A stretch of 64,000 bases of DNA from Nonomuraea jiangxiensis (GCF_900099965.1 NZ_FNDJ01000003.1:248001-312000); one strand, 5' to 3'. Positions 26,521 through 36,460 are shown, numbered from the stretch's first letter. The notes: generated by a model from the sequence alone, not told the origin. Numbers and translations: made by a program.

Positions 26521-28512
26521 TCACTTTGCCACGGCCAGCCAGACGTTGATCCGCAGCGACCACGTGCCGTTCGGCGCGTCGATCAGCGAGCGCTCGTCCT
26601 GGCGCGTGACCAGGCCCATGACCTGCGTGGCCGGCCCGTACGGCGCGACCTGTCCGGCCTCGGCGGCCAGCACGACGGGCACGCGGCCGGCGGCGCGCAC
26701 CCGGCCGATCAGGCGGCGCACCTCGGCCTCCGGCGCCGTCTCCGCGGTCCCGCGCTTCACCTTCGCCGCCGGCCGGCCGCACATCCCGCGTACGAGCTGG
26801 GTCAGGCGGTCGCCGGTGACCCGTTCCACGATCAGCACCGAGGCGTCGGCCGGGATGCGGGCGCACATGGCCTCGACCGCCGCCGCCTCGCCCCGCTCGA
26901 CCGGCGTGAACGCGGTGCCGATCGAGGTCACGGCCGGCGGCACCAGGACGAGCAGCACGGCGGCCGCCACGCCCCACCGCCGCCGGCGCTCCGGCAGCCG
27001 GTCTCGCCACCGGTCCAGCGCCCAGGTGGCGAGCAGGATGAGCCCGGGGATCACGATCGGGACCAATCGGCGGGCGGCCCACGGGTGGTCGGGGGTGATC
27101 TCGGGCCGGATCAGCGTGGTGACCGTGGTCCAGCCGACCATCGCCAGGGGCAGCAGCCACTCGAAGGGGGTGCCGTCGCGCAGCAGCCGGCGCACCAGCA
27201 GGGCGGCCGCGATGGTGGCCAGCACCACCACCGGGAGGCCGACGTACCAGACCACCCAGTGCAGGGAGTTCTCGAAGTACAGGCGGGTGCCGTCGAGCGG
27301 CAGGCCGTTGGCCCGCTGGGTCTGCTCGATCATCTTGGCCGTGCGCCGGTCGTCCTCGTTCATCGGGTACCGGGTCACGAGCTGGAACCACGGGCGCGCG
27401 TACAGGGCCGCCATGAGGGCCACGACCGCCGCGGCGCCGGCCGTGGGCGTCCAGCGGGGCAACCGGAGCCGGGACAGGGCCGGGGCGGCGACCGTACCGG
27501 CGAGGGTGAGCACGAGGACGGCGCCGCAGATGAGCAGCAGCGGCCGAACCGATCCGGACAGATAACTCAGATAGGGGCGAGCCAATAGGTACGCCGCGAG
27601 CAGCCCCACACCGGTACCCACGACCAGGCCCGCCAGCAGCGGCGGCCCCAGCGCCGCCCGCGCCCTGGCAGAGCGGCGCATCGCGATCAGCAGCCCGGCG
27701 AAGGCCAGCACCGGCAGCACGTCACGCAGCCCGTCCACCCTGACCAGCACCGCCAGCCCGGACACCAGCCCCGCCAGCAGCGCGCGCGCCCGGCTCTGCC
27801 CGGCCAGCGCGTCGTACGCCAGCGCCAGCCCGCCGAACAGCAGGATCAGCGACGGGATCTCGCTGAACGTGGTGCGCGAGGTGTAGAGGATCGGCAGGCT
27901 CACCGCGAACGCGAGCGCCGCGGGCACCGCCCAGCGCGCCCCCGCCAGCCGCGCCACCACGCCCGCCAGCGTCAGCACGGCCAGCGCGCCCAGCAGCGGC
28001 GGCATCAGGAACGGCGCGCCCAGCCAGTCGCCGATCGCGAACAACATCGGCGGCCCCGGCATGAACTGCGGGGTCACCCCTCCGTCCGCCGGGTAGAACC
28101 CGACGCTGGCGAACTCCAGCCATCGATCGGCCCCGCCGAACGCCTGCGCCTGGGCGGGAACGGGCAGCGAGCCGTGGCCCGCGATCCAGGCGGCGTACTG
28201 GGCGTAGGTGGCGGGATCGCGCCTGACCAGCAGCTGCTCGGAGTGCATGACCAAGTTGAACGCCCCGGCCGCCACGGCCACCGCCACGACCCCCGCGACC
28301 TGCGAGGGAGTGGCCGCCGGCACCTTGCCGAGCCGCCGCGTGCCGGCCCAGCACAGCAGCCCGGCGGCGGGCAGCCCGAGCAGCACCAGCGGCACCGGCG
28401 CGAACCAGCCGAGCAGCAGCAGCGGCAGCCCCGCGAGCATCCAGCCCGCCACGGCCAGCGCGGGCACCACCGAGATCGCGGCCAGCACGCGGCCAGGTCG
28501 TTCGAGGTCCAT
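26521..28512 (-). CDS. Polytopic GT-C-like glycosyltransferase
   Basis: The 663-residue protein begins MDLERPGRVLAA at ATG 28512 and has roughly a dozen membrane helices. An early extracytoplasmic loop carries VRRDPATYAQYAAWIAGHG, an acidic-aromatic arrangement typical of GT-C enzymes, and SRTTFSEIPSLILLFGG follows. The C-terminal 180 residues are soluble. GT-C enzymes use lipid-phosphate sugars as donors outside the cytoplasm, which fits the DPM1-like gene next door. I cannot assign the sugar or linkage. It is divergent from another GT-C-like gene across about 140 bases. Confidence 0.75.
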   Translation of the reverse strand: MDLERPGRVLAAISVVPALAVAGWMLAGLPLLLLGWFAPVPLVLLGLPAAGLLCWAGTRRLGKVPAATPSQVAGVVAVAVAAGAFNLVMHSEQLLVRRDPATYAQYAAWIAGHGSLPVPAQAQAFGGADRWLEFASVGFYPADGGVTPQFMPGPPMLFAIGDWLGAPFLMPPLLGALAVLTLAGVVARLAGARWAVPAALAFAVSLPILYTSRTTFSEIPSLILLFGGLALAYDALAGQSRARALLAGLVSGLAVLVRVDGLRDVLPVLAFAGLLIAMRRSARARAALGPPLLAGLVVGTGVGLLAAYLLARPYLSYLSGSVRPLLLICGAVLVLTLAGTVAAPALSRLRLPRWTPTAGAAAVVALMAALYARPWFQLVTRYPMNEDDRRTAKMIEQTQRANGLPLDGTRLYFENSLHWVVWYVGLPVVVLATIAAALLVRRLLRDGTPFEWLLPLAMVGWTTVTTLIRPEITPDHPWAARRLVPIVIPGLILLATWALDRWRDRLPERRRRWGVAAAVLLVLVPPAVTSIGTAFTPVERGEAAAVEAMCARIPADASVLIVERVTGDRLTQLVRGMCGRPAAKVKRGTAETAPEAEVRRLIGRVRAAGRVPVVLAAEAGQVAPYGPATQVMGLVTRQDERSLIDAPNGTWSLRINVWLAVAK

Positions 28513-28654
28513 CGGTGAGTGAGCGTATCCAACGCCGGCCCCCGGGACTGCCGGTGGCACGGGCTCCGCGCAAACGCGGGTAGCGTACGAGCGACCGCGG
28601 CTAGCGGGCATTTGCACTGACGACGTGCCGGAGGAGCGGGAGGACGTGCGGGTG

Positions 28655-30181
28655 ATGGCGGAGGTGCCCGCGAGCACCGGCCGTGGCAGGCGTCGGCTCC
28701 CGCGCGAGCCCCATCGCCTGCTGCGACGGCTCTCGTTCGATTCCCGCGGCCCGTCGCGGCGGCGCGCGGACGATCGCGCGGGCGATCGTCGGGGCCTGGT
28801 GCGGCGGCACGGGTGGTTCGTCGCGGTGCTCGCCCTCGGCACCGTGCTGCGCGCCCTGGCGATGCTGGGCTACCGGCCCGCCCTATGGTTCCCCGACACC
28901 TACACCTACGTCGTCACCGTCTTCAGGCCCCGCCCCGACCTGGTGCGCCCGGCGGGCTACTCGATGTTCCTGAAGCTGCTGGAGCCGTTCCACTCCTTCG
29001 GCGTGGTGACGGCGGTGCAGCATCTGCTCGGCCTGGCCACCGGGGTGCTGATCTACACGGTGGCGCGCCGGGCGCCCGGGTGGGTGCGGACGCTGGCCAC
29101 CGTGCCGGTGCTGCTCGACGCCTACCAGATCGAGCTGGAGCACCTGCTCGTCTCGGACACGTTGTTCATGTTCCTGGTCGTGGCCGCCGTGGCGCTGTGC
29201 ATGACGGCGCGGCCGGCCACCGTCGCCGCCGTCGGGCTGCTGCTGGCCGCCGCCACGCTCACCAGGACCGTCGGCCAGCCGCTCGTCGTCGTGGCGGCGG
29301 CCTGGTTCGTGCTGCGCAGGCGGGTCGGCCTCGCCGGGGTGCTGGTGGCGGCCGCCCTGGTGCCGATCCTCGCCTACGGCGCCTGGTTCTACGGCACCTA
29401 CCAGCGCGTCGGCCTCGTGGGCGCGAACGGCGCCTTCCTCTATGCCCGCACGATGTCGTTCGCGGACTGCGCCAGGATGGATCCGCCGCCCGACCTGAGG
29501 GTCCTGTGCGATCCGCGCCCGCCAGAGCGCCGCCCGCCATCCCAGGAGTACATCTGGGCCAAGGACTCCCCGCTGGTGCTGCGCCCGGGGATCACGTTCA
29601 CGAAGGAGAACGACGACCTGGCGGCCAGGTTCGCGACGCTGGCGATCACCAGGCAACCGCTCGACTACGCCGCCTCGGTCCTGAGCGAGCTGGGCCGCAC
29701 GTTCACCTGGGAACGCGCGATCTATCCGGATCCTGAGATCTACGGTTACTACCAGTTTCCGGCCACCCCACCGGGACCACCTGGCCGCTATCCCGCACAG
29801 GTCGGCGCCGAATATGCCAAGCTCTACGAGCAGGGTGCGATCGGCACGGAGATCGTCGAGCCTTACGCCGGATGGCTGCGGGCCTACCAGGGCATGGCGC
29901 GGCTGCCCGGTTCGGTGCTCCTGGCGGTCCTGCTGGTGCCCCCGGTGGCGGCCATCGCGCGCAGGCGTGACCGCCTGCCGGGCGACGGCACGGGCAGCAG
30001 GCGCCGCCCGGGCGTGCCGGCCTGGCTGGTGCCCTGGTCAGTGGCCGTCGTGCTGCTGGTCACACCGGCCGCCGCGGCGGAGTTCGACTATCGCTACGTG
30101 CTTCCCGCCGTACCCCTGGCCTGCTTGGCGGCGGCCCTGAGCATCAGGCCCGACGTGCTGGGACAGCCCGGAAGCAATTGA
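28655..30181 (+). CDS. Polytopic GT-C-like (mannosyltransferase-type) membrane protein
   Basis: About 508 residues with a basic cytoplasmic leader and about ten membrane helices. The first outer loop has LWFPDTYTYVVTVF and RPAGYSMFLKLLEPF, close to the D-x-x-Y and RPPGYP-x-FL pattern of GT39/GT83-type enzymes. A long outer loop at about 250-390 is typical of those enzymes. The start is uncertain: ATG 28655, or GTG 28652 with GGAGG seven bases upstream. It probably transfers a sugar from a polyprenyl phosphate carrier; acceptor unknown. The 3' side has 209 bases without a gene before the LCP gene. Confidence 0.75.
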   Translation: MAEVPASTGRGRRRLPREPHRLLRRLSFDSRGPSRRRADDRAGDRRGLVRRHGWFVAVLALGTVLRALAMLGYRPALWFPDTYTYVVTVFRPRPDLVRPAGYSMFLKLLEPFHSFGVVTAVQHLLGLATGVLIYTVARRAPGWVRTLATVPVLLDAYQIELEHLLVSDTLFMFLVVAAVALCMTARPATVAAVGLLLAAATLTRTVGQPLVVVAAAWFVLRRRVGLAGVLVAAALVPILAYGAWFYGTYQRVGLVGANGAFLYARTMSFADCARMDPPPDLRVLCDPRPPERRPPSQEYIWAKDSPLVLRPGITFTKENDDLAARFATLAITRQPLDYAASVLSELGRTFTWERAIYPDPEIYGYYQFPATPPGPPGRYPAQVGAEYAKLYEQGAIGTEIVEPYAGWLRAYQGMARLPGSVLLAVLLVPPVAAIARRRDRLPGDGTGSRRRPGVPAWLVPWSVAVVLLVTPAAAAEFDYRYVLPAVPLACLAAALSIRPDVLGQPGSN

Positions 30182-30249
30182 AAGAGTTTGGCGATGATAT
30201 TCCACCCAATGTCCGGCTCTGAGTATGCTTTGCCGCGGAAACATCACGC

Positions 30250-30305
30250 CTGGGTCACGGCCGTTCCCCACGGTCAGGTTGCCAGGCACGCTGTACGTGA
30301 CCCAG
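30250..30305. repeat. Perfect 10-base inverted repeat in LCP leader region
   Basis: CTGGGTCACG (30250-30259) and CGTGACCCAG (30296-30305) are exact inverted copies around a 36-base spacer, 85 bases before the LCP start. The arms could pair in the leader transcript or serve as two half-sites of a DNA-binding protein. The rest of the 30182-30390 gap shows no gene. Confidence 0.6.
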
Positions 30306-30390
30306 TCTCGTGGCGCGTAGCGACCAATAGTGCCGTCGCCCGGCAGGCGTTGCCGACGCGCCAGGCGCTCGAAGTGAGGCTAGGGGGCGT

Positions 30391-32040
30391 ATGAGCGACC
30401 ACCGGATCGCGCCACCAGTGGACCCCGCGTACGATCGCAGGGTCGCTCCCACCCAGCCGGGCAGCCGGATGGCGCGCAGGCAGGCGGCCGCCGCCGCGCC
30501 CCCGCCGCCCCCCTACGACAGGCCCCCGCGCAGCCACCGTGGCGGCGGCGGCAAGCCCGGCGGCCAGAACAAGATGCGCGTGCTGGCCTGGGTCAGCATC
30601 GGCCTCACCACCGTCATGGTCGCGGGCGCGCTGACCGGATACACCGTCTACCGGGACGCCTTCGGCAACATCAAGCAGAAGAGCGTCAAAGAGGACATCA
30701 TCAACCCGCGCCCGCCGGACACCGGCGCGCTCAACGTCCTGCTCGTCGGCTCCGACACCCGCGCGGGCAAGGGCAACGCCCAGTACGGCCAGCAGCTGGC
30801 CAGGGAGGCCGACGCGGGCGGCAAGCGCACCGACACGATCATCCTGCTGCACATCTCGCCCAACCGGGACCAGGCGCGCCTGATCAGCTTCCCGCGCGAC
30901 TCCATGGTGCAGATCCCCAAATGCCGGAACGAGACCACCAAGCAGGAGATGCCGCCCCGCCGCGACATGATCAACTCGGCGTACAACTCCGGCGGCATCG
31001 CCTGCACGATGTCCACGATCGAGACGCTCACCGGCATCCGGGTCAACCACTTCGTCGAGGTCGACTTCAGCGGCTTCAAGAACATCGTGGACGCGCTCGG
31101 CGGCATCGAGATCTGCCTGAAGTCCGGCGTCAACGACCGGGCCTCCAAGCTGGTCCTGCCCCCGGGCAAGAGCCTGCTGAACGGCGAGAAGGCGCTGGGC
31201 TACGTACGCCTGCGCCACTACGGCGACGGCAGCGACATCCAGCGCATCCGGCGCCAGCAGATCTTCCTGAGCAAGGTCGTCGCCAAGGCCACCAGCAGCG
31301 CCCTGCTGACCGACGTGGGCAAGCTCAGGGACTTCATCGCGGCCGCGGCCGGATCGGTCACCATGGACCCCGAACTGGCCAACGACACCGAGCAGCTCAT
31401 CGAGATCGCCATGAGCGCCAGGGAGCTGACGGCCAGCGGCGTCAAGTTCACCACGATCCCGTGGGTCCCCGACCCGCTGGACAAGAACCGGGTGGTGTGG
31501 AAGGAACCGGACGCCCAGGAGCTGTTCACCGCGATCAGGACCGACACCGAGGTCACGAAGAACACCGCCCCGAGCCCCAGCGCGAGTGCCAGCGCCAAGC
31601 CCAAGGTCACCGTCAAGCCCGAGCAGGTCAAGGTCGAGGTGCTCAACGGCACCAAGACCGTGGGCAAGGCCCGCGAGGTCGCCGACCAGCTCGCCAAGGA
31701 GGGCTTCGCCGTCGTCAGCGTGGGCAACTACGAGGCCCCTGGCGGTGTCAGCCTGGCGAACAGCGAGATCCACTACGCCAAGACGGGGGCCACGGCGCCC
31801 GGCCAGGCCGACACGCTGGCCGGCTCGGTCCTGCCCAAGCCCGCTCCCGCGGCCGGCAAGGTCAAGGCCGTCAACCCGCAGCCGTACACGTGGACGCAGG
31901 CCGGGGTCGCGCCGAAGGGCGCGCCGGTGGTCCAGCTCCTCGTGGGCGAGGACTTCAAGTCGGTCAAGGTCACCAAGCTCCCCGACAGCGTCGAGAACAA
32001 CAGCATCACCGCCTCTCAGCAGAAGAACGTCTGCACCTGA
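30391..32040 (+). CDS. LytR-CpsA-Psr (LCP) cell-wall glycopolymer ligase with LytR_C tail, copy 1
   Basis: The 549-residue protein has a Pro/Ala-rich cytoplasmic leader, one membrane helix (residues about 63-85, WVSIGLTTVMVAGALTGYTV) and an LCP domain at about 110-340. Visible LCP motifs are LNVLLVGSDTRAGKG, RTDTIILLHIS, SFPRDSMVQIP, INSAYNSGG, GYVRLRHYGDGSDIQRIRR. A Pro/Ser linker and a LytR_C domain (EVLNGTKTVGKAREVADQL) follow. LCP enzymes attach lipid-linked teichoic acid, arabinogalactan or capsule to peptidoglycan outside the membrane. The start has AGGGGGCG upstream. The extended tail past the LytR_C core is longer than usual. Confidence 0.93.
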   Translation: MSDHRIAPPVDPAYDRRVAPTQPGSRMARRQAAAAAPPPPPYDRPPRSHRGGGGKPGGQNKMRVLAWVSIGLTTVMVAGALTGYTVYRDAFGNIKQKSVKEDIINPRPPDTGALNVLLVGSDTRAGKGNAQYGQQLAREADAGGKRTDTIILLHISPNRDQARLISFPRDSMVQIPKCRNETTKQEMPPRRDMINSAYNSGGIACTMSTIETLTGIRVNHFVEVDFSGFKNIVDALGGIEICLKSGVNDRASKLVLPPGKSLLNGEKALGYVRLRHYGDGSDIQRIRRQQIFLSKVVAKATSSALLTDVGKLRDFIAAAAGSVTMDPELANDTEQLIEIAMSARELTASGVKFTTIPWVPDPLDKNRVVWKEPDAQELFTAIRTDTEVTKNTAPSPSASASAKPKVTVKPEQVKVEVLNGTKTVGKAREVADQLAKEGFAVVSVGNYEAPGGVSLANSEIHYAKTGATAPGQADTLAGSVLPKPAPAAGKVKAVNPQPYTWTQAGVAPKGAPVVQLLVGEDFKSVKVTKLPDSVENNSITASQQKNVCT

Positions 32041-32215
32041 GCCTCAAAGTTCGCTGTGTATGCGGGCCTTCCGGCCCGGCTTCGAGAGACAGGAGCCCGC
32101 GAGCGGGATAATGTGTTGCGGGTCGGCGACGCAGTGCGACGCGGGCCGCGAGGTCATCCGCTGGGCGTGTCGCCGGCGTGTTCCCGGCCCTCTAACGAAG
32201 CTGAGCGACTCCCCT

Positions 32216-33475
32216 GTGTCTGACACCAGATCCTCCTCACCGGTCACGCCCCGACGGAGCGCCGAGGAGGGGGGCGGGCCTGCTCAGACAGGAGCCCGCT
32301 GGCCGCTGCCGGAAGAGGCCTTCTGGAGCGAGGCCGCCGATCCGCACGGGGTCGCGCCGGGTCAGCGGACCGATGAGTCGGCGGCCGAGCTGACCGCTCC
32401 CCAGCGGGCGATCCCGGCCGCGGGCCGGCCGGAGCGGCCCGAGGCCGACCCCGAGCCGGTGGCGGAGGCGGAGCCGCCCAAGCGCAAGCGCGACCCGTTC
32501 CTCGACAACGTCAAGTTCCTGCTGATCGCGCTGGTGCCGATGGGGCACTCCCTGGTGCCGACGCTCGCCGCGGACTCCTCCAGGGCTCTCTACGTCTTCA
32601 TCTACACCTTCCACATGCCGCTGTTCGTGTTGATCAGTGGCTACCTGTCGCGCAATTTCTGGAACTCCAACGCGAAGACCAACAAGCTGGTCGACACGTT
32701 CCTCGTCCCGTACGTGATCGTCGAGGTCGGCTACGCCGTGCTCCGCTACGCGCTGGGCCAGAAGTGGAGCCTGACGATCATCGACCCGGCGTGGCTCAAC
32801 TGGTACCTGCTGGCGCTGCTGTTCTGGCGCCTGTCCACGCCGGTGTGGAAGCGGATGAAATATCCGGTCCCGGTCTCCATCGCCATCTACCTGTTCGCCG
32901 GGCTCTCCGCGATCTCCGGTGACTTCAGCATGGACCGCTTCTTCGGGCTGATGCCGTTCTTCGTGATCGGCCTGGTCATGCAGCCCGAGCACTTCGAGCT
33001 GCTCAACCGGCGCTGGGTCAAGATCCTCGCGGTGTTCACGCTCGTGGCGGCGGCCGCGGTGGCGATCCTCGTCGCGCCCCACACCAAGCTCGCCCCCTTC
33101 TACTACAAGGCCAGCTACCACTCCATGGACCTGTCCTGGTACATGGGCATCGGCCTGCGCACCGGGCTGCTGATCTGCGGGCTGGCCATGTGCTTCGCCG
33201 TCCTGGCGCTGGTGCCCCGGCGCGACACGTGGTACACCGACCTCGGCACCCGTACGCTCTACTGCTACCTGCTGCACGGCATTCCGGTGCTGATCGCCAA
33301 GGACCAGGGCTGGCTGTCGTTGCCGTGGCTGTACGGGCCGCTCGGCGTGCTCGCGATCTGTGCCACGTGTTTCGCGCTGGCGATCGTCCTGTGCCTGCCG
33401 GTGACCCGAAACGTCTTCAAGTGGGTTCTGGAGCCCCGGCTGACCTGGCTCTATCGCCGCCCCTCCCGAAATTAA
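32216..33475 (+). CDS. Acyltransferase-3 family membrane O-acyltransferase
   Basis: About 419 residues; a disordered leader rich in Pro and Glu precedes RDPFLDNVKFLLIALVPMGHSL, the hallmark first helix of acyltransferase-3 proteins with the catalytic-type His. About ten membrane helices follow, with HMPLFVLISGYLSRNF in the second. The family transfers acetyl or other acyl groups to sugars of surface polymers. I chose GTG 32216; ATG 32111 would add a Cys-rich leader with no family support. The preceding 175 bases hold a CGGGCC/GGCCCG hairpin after the LCP gene but no clear T-run. Confidence 0.85.
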   Translation: MSDTRSSSPVTPRRSAEEGGGPAQTGARWPLPEEAFWSEAADPHGVAPGQRTDESAAELTAPQRAIPAAGRPERPEADPEPVAEAEPPKRKRDPFLDNVKFLLIALVPMGHSLVPTLAADSSRALYVFIYTFHMPLFVLISGYLSRNFWNSNAKTNKLVDTFLVPYVIVEVGYAVLRYALGQKWSLTIIDPAWLNWYLLALLFWRLSTPVWKRMKYPVPVSIAIYLFAGLSAISGDFSMDRFFGLMPFFVIGLVMQPEHFELLNRRWVKILAVFTLVAAAAVAILVAPHTKLAPFYYKASYHSMDLSWYMGIGLRTGLLICGLAMCFAVLALVPRRDTWYTDLGTRTLYCYLLHGIPVLIAKDQGWLSLPWLYGPLGVLAICATCFALAIVLCLPVTRNVFKWVLEPRLTWLYRRPSRN

Positions 33476-33531
33476 GCAGCCGTTCTGCCAGGATTAACGC
33501 CTTTGACCTGGTAAGCGCGGAGCATCGACAC

Positions 33532-34494
33532 ATGCGCGCATGTGTCGCCACGACCGTCCATCACCCTGAGGATGCCCGGATCATGCACCGGCAGATCAGG
33601 GCGCTGCTCGACGCGGGCCACGAGGTGACCTACGTCGCGCCGTTCACCTTCTACAACGTCACCCCCGTCATGGGGCTGACAGCCGTGGACGTGGCACACC
33701 ACGCCCCCTTCGGCAGGGCCCGAGCGGCCCTGAGACGCGGTCTGCGGGACGCGGACCTGCTGATCGTGCATGACCACCGGCTGCTGCGGGCGCTGCCCTA
33801 CCGGCGTCCTCCGGTCGTCTGGGACGTACGCGAGCAGGTGACGCCCCGCCGGCTCGCCCACGCGACGCGGCGCCACCGGCTGATCAGCCCGGCGGACGTC
33901 CCCGAGGCGACTCTAGTGTCGCCCAGCCCGCCTCCTCCCGGCGACACCAGGGTCGTGCACATCGGCCGGCTGTCGGCCGAGCGCGGCGTGACGGAGCTGA
34001 TCGGCCTGGCCGAGCGCCTGGTCCCGCACGGCGTGCGGATGGACCTGATCGGCGCCGCCGCCCCCGACGTGCGCCCGCTGCTGCGCGACGCGCAGCGGGT
34101 CGGGCTGCTCGACTGGTTCGGGTACGTGCCCCTCCGGCACGCCCTGCGCATGGCCGAGGGCGCGCTGGCCGGCCTGTCGCTGGCCGCCGACACGGTCAGG
34201 ACGGCACCGACGAAGATCATGGACTACATGGGCCGCGGGCTGCCGGTGATCACCACTCCGCAGGGCGCCGCGCTGGTGGAGCGCGCCGGGTGCGGGCTCG
34301 TGGTGCCCCAGGACGTGGACGCGGTGCTGAACGCCGTACTGGACCTGAAGGAGGACGCGGCACGGCGGGCCCAGCTGGGCGCGCTGGGCCACGCGGAGGC
34401 CCGCCTGCACCACCACTGGCCGGACCACGCGGCGGCCTTCGTCAGCCGCGCCGAGTCGTGGGCCGGGATCCCCGCCCACGCCCTGGCCGTGTAG
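33532..34494 (+). CDS. Short GT4-type glycosyltransferase
   Basis: The 320-residue protein starts MRACVATTVHHPEDARI at ATG 33532. It has the two-half GT-B layout with VVHIGRLSAERGVTELIGL and the late motif KIMDYMGRGLPVITTPQG. It is shorter than most GT4 enzymes because the N-terminal half is compact. Donor is unknown. It lies 57 bases after the acyltransferase in the same direction, so the two may modify the same glycan. Confidence 0.82.
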   Translation: MRACVATTVHHPEDARIMHRQIRALLDAGHEVTYVAPFTFYNVTPVMGLTAVDVAHHAPFGRARAALRRGLRDADLLIVHDHRLLRALPYRRPPVVWDVREQVTPRRLAHATRRHRLISPADVPEATLVSPSPPPPGDTRVVHIGRLSAERGVTELIGLAERLVPHGVRMDLIGAAAPDVRPLLRDAQRVGLLDWFGYVPLRHALRMAEGALAGLSLAADTVRTAPTKIMDYMGRGLPVITTPQGAALVERAGCGLVVPQDVDAVLNAVLDLKEDAARRAQLGALGHAEARLHHHWPDHAAAFVSRAESWAGIPAHALAV

Positions 34495-34610
34495 GACTGC
34501 CGAGGCCGAGGGCCACGACGGAGGATGCCGCCGGTCCAGGGCGAGGCTCATACCTGGACGAAGCCGGGGCAGGAATGGTCACGCGGCTTGGAGGTTGATG
34601 TACTGGGGTT

Positions 34611-35324
34611 ATGGCATCGCATCTGATCCAGGGCCGGACGCTGGGCATGCCGGTGCGGGTGAGGGACGCGGAGGTCTGCAGCGCCACCTTCCTCGTGCGT
34701 GCCGACGCCGCGCGGGCGGTGATCGCGTACTCCGGCCTCGACGTGACCGAGGCGTTTCCAGGCAAGGCCGTCTGCGTGCTGGTGTTCGCCGACTACCGCG
34801 ACGGGGACCTCGACGCCTATCACGAGTTCGGCATGGCGTTCCTGGTGCGCCCGCCGGGCGTGCGGGGCTCCACGGGGCCGGCCGACCTGCGGCAGGCCGG
34901 GATGTTCGTGCACTGGTTGCCGGTGGACCGGCCCTTCACGCTGGAGGCGGGGCGGGCGTTGTGGGGGTTCCCCAAGGAGCTGGCGGACATCGAGTTGCGG
35001 CTCGCGTCGCCGTACAAACGGTGCATTCTCCGTAAGGACGGCAGGCTCGTGCTGGACCTGCTGATCAAGCCGGGCGCGCCCGTGCCGGGCCTCACCGCCC
35101 TGGCGCCACCGCCGGCCTACACCCACCAGGACGGGGTCACCCGGCGCATCGCCTGGTCCGCGCGTGCCCGCAAGGTCAGGGCGCGGCCCAGCGGCGCGCT
35201 GATCCGGCTCGGCAACCATCCCATCGCCAAGGAGCTGAGCGAGCTGGGGCTGCCCAGGCGGGCGGTCTTCAGCTCCACGATCGCGCACGCCGCCCTGACC
35301 ATCGGCGAGGCCGAGCCGGTCTGA
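34611..35324 (+). CDS. Acetoacetate decarboxylase-family protein
   Basis: The 237-residue protein carries LWGFPKELADIEL, the acetoacetate decarboxylase active-site segment. Its Lys is positioned to form a Schiff base with a keto acid. It also has EFGMAFLVRPPG and a late PYKRCILRK segment. Family members include true decarboxylases and divergent secondary-metabolism enzymes that act as aldolase-dehydratases, so the substrate is open. It stands between a glycosyltransferase (same strand) and a convergent GT2 gene and looks unrelated to the glycan genes. Confidence 0.82.
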   Translation: MASHLIQGRTLGMPVRVRDAEVCSATFLVRADAARAVIAYSGLDVTEAFPGKAVCVLVFADYRDGDLDAYHEFGMAFLVRPPGVRGSTGPADLRQAGMFVHWLPVDRPFTLEAGRALWGFPKELADIELRLASPYKRCILRKDGRLVLDLLIKPGAPVPGLTALAPPPAYTHQDGVTRRIAWSARARKVRARPSGALIRLGNHPIAKELSELGLPRRAVFSSTIAHAALTIGEAEPV

Positions 35325-35394
35325 GGTCAGCCGATCGGGACCGCCGGAGCGGCCGAGCCGGACGATCGGACCGCCGGAGCGGGCCTGAGGTCAG
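35321..35394. repeat. Duplicated segment at the ends of two convergent genes
   Basis: CTGAGGTCAG occurs at 35321-35330 and again at 35385-35394. Between them lie two near copies of GATCGGACCGCCGGAGCGG (35334-35352 and 35364-35383). Each decamer holds the stop codon of one of the two convergent genes, because its ends are self-complementary. It looks like a local duplication; a terminator role is possible but no T-run is present. Confidence 0.55.
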
Positions 35395-36305
35395 ACGATG
35401 GGCGGGCGGCCGAGCTTGACCATGCGCCAGGCCGTCCGCCAGGCCATCGGCCGGCGCTCGCCGGCCGGGGTGCGCAGGCCCTCGATGAAGCCGGAGAACC
35501 AGGCCCTGAGCGAGGCCCCGCCGCCGCGCTCGCGGGCCACCGTGAGCACCACCCAGTTGGTCAGGTAGAGGACCGCCAGCGGCCAGGGCAGGTTGCGGCG
35601 GGCCAGCCAGACCCGGTTGCGGGCGTTGAGCCGGTAGAACTCGGTGTGCCGGGTCGGCGGCACCTGCGGGTGATACATCACCGTGTCGGCGTCGTATTCG
35701 ATCCGGTAGCCCTCGCCCAGCAGCCGCCAGGCCAGGTCGGTCTCCTCGTGCGCGTAGAAGAACCGCTCCGGCAGGCCGCCCACCTGGAGGAAGGCCGAGC
35801 GCCTGATCGCCGAGGCACCGCCCAGGAACGTCGTGACGGGCGAGGAGCGCTGCGGATCGCCCGCGCGCAGGCGGGGCACGTGACGGCGCTGGCCGATGCC
35901 GCCCTCGGGGTCCATCACCCGGAAGGAGATCACCGCCAGGTCCGGCTCGGTAGCGAAGCGCTCGCGGACGTGGGCGACGACCTTCTGGTTGCCGTACCAG
36001 CCGTCGTCGTCGAGGAACAGGACGACGTCTCCGGAGCACTCCTGCACGCCGCGGTTACGGCCTGCGGGGATGCCCGTGTTCTGGTCGAGCCGGATCGACT
36101 TCACGACCGCGGCCGACCCCTCGGGTGGCGTCGCCGAGAGCTCGGGCACGTCGGCGCCATTGCCCACGATCACGACCTCGACATCGCCGTCGATCTGGTT
36201 GAGGGCGGACTCGACTGCCCGGTTCAGCTCCGCGACCCGGTTGCCCATGGTGAGGATGACGCACGAGATCTTCAACGAATCATCGTCCTGACGCGTTGAG
36301 AGCAC
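35391..36305 (-). CDS. GT2 glycosyltransferase (rhamnosyltransferase-like)
   Basis: The 304-residue enzyme has the GT-A segments ISCVILTMGNRVAELNRAV and LDQNTGIPAGRNRGVQ. The metal motif is VVLFLDDDGWYGN and the acceptor region is LPERFFYAHEETDLAWRLLGEG with its ED pair. This layout is common in rhamnosyl- and galactofuranosyl-type transferases of the cell wall. The start may be GTG 36305 or TTG 36272 (LKISCVIL). It is transcribed in the same direction as the CDP-alcohol cluster but is separated from it by 155 bases. Confidence 0.86.
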   Translation of the reverse strand: MLSTRQDDDSLKISCVILTMGNRVAELNRAVESALNQIDGDVEVVIVGNGADVPELSATPPEGSAAVVKSIRLDQNTGIPAGRNRGVQECSGDVVLFLDDDGWYGNQKVVAHVRERFATEPDLAVISFRVMDPEGGIGQRRHVPRLRAGDPQRSSPVTTFLGGASAIRRSAFLQVGGLPERFFYAHEETDLAWRLLGEGYRIEYDADTVMYHPQVPPTRHTEFYRLNARNRVWLARRNLPWPLAVLYLTNWVVLTVARERGGGASLRAWFSGFIEGLRTPAGERRPMAWRTAWRMVKLGRPPIV

Positions 36306-36460
36306 GGGCGGAGCATTCTTTCATGATCACCGAGTCTGCTGGTTTGCATCTTTTGATATTGGTGGAGCTAAGCGTATCGGAACTGGGGGTGAACCCCCAC
36401 CGAACGGCGGACGTCCGATTTATACGACGGACAACGAGCCGCTCCGGTTCCGACATGAGA

